NCBI GenBank assembly: GCA_016781705.1
Contig: JADDPV010000148.1
Coordinates: 1 to 7,560, forward strand
Direction of reading: 5' to 3'
Source: Rubrobacter sp.
GTDB taxonomy: Bacteria > Actinomycetota > Rubrobacteria > Rubrobacterales > Rubrobacteraceae
DNA: 7,560 nt
Positions 5,357 through 7,560 of the stretch are shown one piece after another (within the stretch, counting starts at the first letter, position 1; each line of letters begins with the position of its first letter). The translations under genes were made by a program, and so were the position numbers. The notes under the pieces were generated by a model that had not been told where the DNA came from, did no database searches, and worked only from the letters and a program-made list of their open reading frames with translations.

Positions 5357-6190
5357 ATGGAGGTACTGCCCCTCATCTCGGAGTTCAGCGCCCACCTGAA
5401 AGAAGACCCCGACACCTCTCCGAGAACCGCGGAGTTCTACGAGGCGGACCTCAAGGAGTTCGCCCGCTTCCTGGCCGAGAGAAGGGTTTTCGACGTCGAG
5501 GAAGTCGGCGTGGGGGCGGTGATGGACTTTCGCAACTATCTCCTGGAAGAGAAGCGCAAGCGGTTCACCGTGTACCGTAAGGACGCGGCGGTGAGGCGTT
5601 TCCTGGAGTGGGTGAGGACCGGGACGGATGCCGAGGTGGACCTCGACCCCATAGAGCCTATGCACCAGCCTCTGGACCAGCAAATAGTCTTCCTCGAAGA
5701 CGAGGAGGCCGAACAACTCCTCTCTTTCCCGCAGAACACCCTGGACGCATTGCGCGACGCCGCCGTGATCCGGCTGATGCTCGACACCGGCGTGACGGTC
5801 GGCGAGATACGCGGTCTCCTGAAGAGCGACCTGGACCTCGACGCCGCGCAGGTCCAGCTCGGCGGCCCCGGCTCGCACCTCGCCCCGCGGGCGCGCCCCC
5901 TCTCCGAAGGGACCGTGCAGACCCTGCGACGCTACCTCGGCGCGCGCAAGGACGAGACGCCGGAGCTCGTGATCGGGCGCGCCGCGCGGCCGGTGACGAC
6001 CTCGAAGGCTTTGCAGAGCGCGATCTGGAAACGTTGCGACGCGGTCGGCATGTGGCGCGTCTCCCCGATGGTCCTGCGTCACACCTTCGCCGTGAGGCTC
6101 CTCAAGCGCGGCGCCACGCTGAACGAGCTCAAGGAGGCGTTGGGCGTACGCGACACCTCGAACATCGGGGTATACAGGAAGTTCGTTTAA
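5357..6190 (+). CDS. Tyrosine-recombinase-like protein lacking most catalytic residues
   Basis: This 277-residue protein has the two-domain plan of XerC/XerD-type recombinases: a helical core-binding (SAM-like) domain at about 3-88 (SEFSAHLKED...FARFLAERR...AAVRRFLEWV) and a catalytic-type domain at 112-277. Landmarks align without gaps, but active-site positions have changed. The 'TGLRxxE' box reads TGVTVGE, so Arg I is Thr147. The beta-hairpin that normally holds the catalytic Lys (about 163-180) has no Lys. 'HxLRHT' reads MVLRHT, so the first His is Met238, while Arg241 remains. 'LGH' reads LGV (Val264). The nucleophile Tyr273 is kept, nine residues later as usual. Family proteins cut and rejoin DNA; this one probably binds DNA without efficient recombination. 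The frame is intact with normal codon use, arguing for a kept function rather than decay. No attachment sites or other mobile genes are seen. Confidence 0.85.
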   Translation: MEVLPLISEFSAHLKEDPDTSPRTAEFYEADLKEFARFLAERRVFDVEEVGVGAVMDFRNYLLEEKRKRFTVYRKDAAVRRFLEWVRTGTDAEVDLDPIEPMHQPLDQQIVFLEDEEAEQLLSFPQNTLDALRDAAVIRLMLDTGVTVGEIRGLLKSDLDLDAAQVQLGGPGSHLAPRARPLSEGTVQTLRRYLGARKDETPELVIGRAARPVTTSKALQSAIWKRCDAVGMWRVSPMVLRHTFAVRLLKRGATLNELKEALGVRDTSNIGVYRKFV

Positions 6191-7475
6191 GAGGGGCTCC
6201 CCGCTGGCGTCCGGGCGAGAAGCTTCCGCTCCGGGATGGCGACCATCGGCTTCCACACGTAGCGGCACTCCTCTATGTACACCTGCGAGACGGTGCGCGC
6301 GTCGCGGAAGGGCGCCTCCTCGAAGAAGGCGGAGAAGTAGTCTTCGAGACGAAGGCGTCGCAGGCGCCACTCGCCGCGCTCTATCTCCAGGTCGTAGACG
6401 ACGCCGCGACCCGGGTCGTGGGCGTAGGCGTGGAAGAGTTGGACTAGCGCCTCCTTCTCTTCCGAGACGTTGGAGAAGTTTTCGGCGGCCGGCAGGGGAT
6501 CTGCGGGGCCGAGATCGGTGAGGTGCGCGACGAGGTCTCCGCCTCCGTCCCTGGACTCGACGCTAAAGAGAAGGTCTTTCTCTCTCGATATGGCGATGGC
6601 GCCGGTACGGAAGTAGTGGAAGCGGAACTCGGTGAGGCGGTTGCCGAAGTAGCTCCTCGCGGGGTCGTTGCCGTCGGAGCGCAGGAAGAAGAAGACGCTG
6701 GGCCGTTTCGCGCCGTCGCGTCCCTTCAGTACACGACGGCTCTGTGAACTATCTGGTAATAGTTCGTGCCGAGGAACTGGGGGATGGGACCGGGACGCAT
6801 CCCGCGCATGTTGCCGACCACGATGGAGACGTAGCTCGTCCCGTCGCCACGTATGGGTAAGCGGGCGGCGGCAACTGAGCGGCGAGCGCGTACGGCTCGA
6901 CGGCGAAGGTGAGCGGCAGATCCTGAAAGACCGTCCTCATCGCGAAGGGCAGACGGGAGACCGGCGGTCTCACAGCGCCTTCGACGGGTGGGGGCGTAGC
7001 TCCGCTGGACGCGGAAGAAGAGGCCGACGAGCACAGCGAACCACGAACCGCCGTAGATCAAGGATTGCACGCCTGAGAAGAGGCTCGTGGCGACCATGAC
7101 GAGCAAGAGGAGGGCGGCGCACAGGAAGAAGAGGCGGTGGGTGACCTTCGCCATCATGGAGAAGGCGAAGGCGGCGAGGAGGGCGAGGACGGGGGCGGTG
7201 AAGAAGAGTGGGAGCCCGGCGGTGTGATTGGACACGGCAACGAGCGAGCCGCAGACGATGAAGGAGGCCCAGATCCACCATATGCAAGTTTCGGCCGTCA
7301 TCTGGACGCCGGTGCGGCGGTGGACGAAGAGTATGATCGGGGGTATCAGGGCGACGTGCAACCTCCACAGCCCGACGATGACGAAAAGGCGCGTCTCCCC
7401 GCCCCAGACGAAGAGTTGCGTGACCGAGCAGGTGACCAGGATCTGCGCGCCCATCAGGTAGGGACCAGACACCAT
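6187..7475 (-). pseudogene. Frameshifted gene: multi-pass membrane region followed by a DUF2071/YqjF-like region
   Basis: Read on the minus strand, 7475 to about 6994 encodes five or six hydrophobic segments (for example VALIPPIILFV, APVLALLAAFAFSMMA, LFFLCAALLLLVMVATSLF, then WFAVLVGLFFRVQRSYAP). Coding then jumps frame three times. Near the G5 run 6990-6994 it moves to the frame reading 'RTVFQDLPLTFAVEPYALAA'. Near CCC 6840-6842 it returns to the first frame for 'YVSIVVGNMRGMRPGPIPQF' and 'NYYQIVHRAVVY'. Near 6728 it moves to a third frame beginning 'LKGRDGAKRPSVFFFLRSDG' and running to TAA 6189-6187, ending 'ECRYVWKPMVAIPERK' and beyond. The soluble part (about 250 residues) resembles DUF2071/YqjF-type proteins, whose function is unknown; a YndJ-like membrane protein is another possibility. 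Each jump is explained by one base gained or lost at a short run, so decay and sequencing error are both possible. Alternative starts are ATG 7475 and ATG 7454. Confidence 0.65.
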
Positions 7476-7560
7476 CGCTCCGAGACGACCTTCCCCCGCA
7501 GGTCGCCGCCTATCTCCGCGACGAGCCCGAAGACGCGCTCCGCGTCGGCGTGCTTCATGA
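7454..7560 (-). CDS. 3' end of a gene entering from the right edge, unknown function
   Basis: A minus-strand frame runs from the right edge to TGA at 7456-7454 and reads KHADAERVFGLVAEIGGDLR followed by GKVVSERWCLVPT. The codon choice (GCC, GCG, GTC, CTC, ATA, CGG) is typical of the other genes here, so it is probably real coding. An ATG at 7558 could even be its start, but more likely it is internal. The stop overlaps the ATG at 7454 of the membrane gene as TGATG, a common coupling junction. Alternatively this is the same gene as the next one, broken by a further frameshift near 7475. I do not recognise a domain in so short a piece. Confidence 0.45.
   Translation of the reverse strand, partial: MKHADAERVFGLVAEIGGDLRGKVVSERWCLVPT

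Noticed and set aside
5108..6370. Long minus-strand open frame of 420 codons opposite the recombinase-like gene
   Set aside because: It is antisense to the recombinase-like gene and part of the sortase, with no recognisable domain; long antisense frames are common in DNA this GC-rich.
6523..7099. Plus-strand open frames in the right part
   Set aside because: They lie opposite family-like minus-strand protein sequence (the DUF2071-like region) and encode low-complexity residues.

Overview
The DNA is very GC-rich with strong G/C third-position bias. It also uses AGG (Arg) and ATA (Ile) freely, and starts several genes with GTG. Together with a PspA-type protein, two sortases and an LLM-class flavin oxidoreductase, this suggests a high-GC Gram-positive bacterium. 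The codon habit reminds me of Rubrobacter-like deep-branching Actinobacteria, but that is an inference from style and not an identification.

Left part (1-3861), all on the plus strand. A gene tail (2-148), possibly the end of a GGDEF-type domain, is followed by an 86-base gap with a consensus TATAAT box bracketed by inverted repeats. Then comes a tight operon: a PspA/IM30 (ESCRT-III-like) protein (235-978), a membrane-hairpin plus coiled-coil protein (985-1791), an acidic coiled-coil protein of unknown family (1788-2495), and a protein with a C-terminal J-domain carrying HPD (2492-3010). Two junctions overlap by 4 bases (ATGA, GTGA). The set reads as an envelope-stress module: PspA on the membrane, a membrane anchor, a coiled-coil linker, and a J-protein that could recruit an Hsp70. 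An LLM-class oxidoreductase (3034-3861) follows 23 bases later with a strong ribosome binding site and may be the fifth gene of the transcript.

Middle part (3872-6190). Two paralogous sortases lie in tandem on the minus strand (3872-4498 and 4570-5286), each with a full His/Cys/Arg triad and an N-terminal signal-anchor. Divergent from them is a tyrosine-recombinase-fold protein (5357-6190) that keeps the overall fold signature but has lost most catalytic residues. It and the downstream sortase have a -10 box placed so that transcription should start at or within 2 bases of the ATG, with no Shine-Dalgarno sequence, which suggests leaderless mRNAs.

Right part (6187-7560), minus strand. A multi-pass membrane region and a DUF2071/YqjF-like soluble region appear to form one gene (or two closely joined genes) that is out of frame at three places within about 270 bases. 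It is either a decaying gene or a stretch with sequence errors. Its stop codon and the recombinase stop share the same TTAA. The 3' end of another minus-strand gene enters from the right edge and meets the membrane gene at a TGATG junction.

The most interesting items are the psp-like operon with its J-protein and two unrecognised partners, the catalytically gutted recombinase, and the triple frameshift in the membrane/DUF2071 gene.
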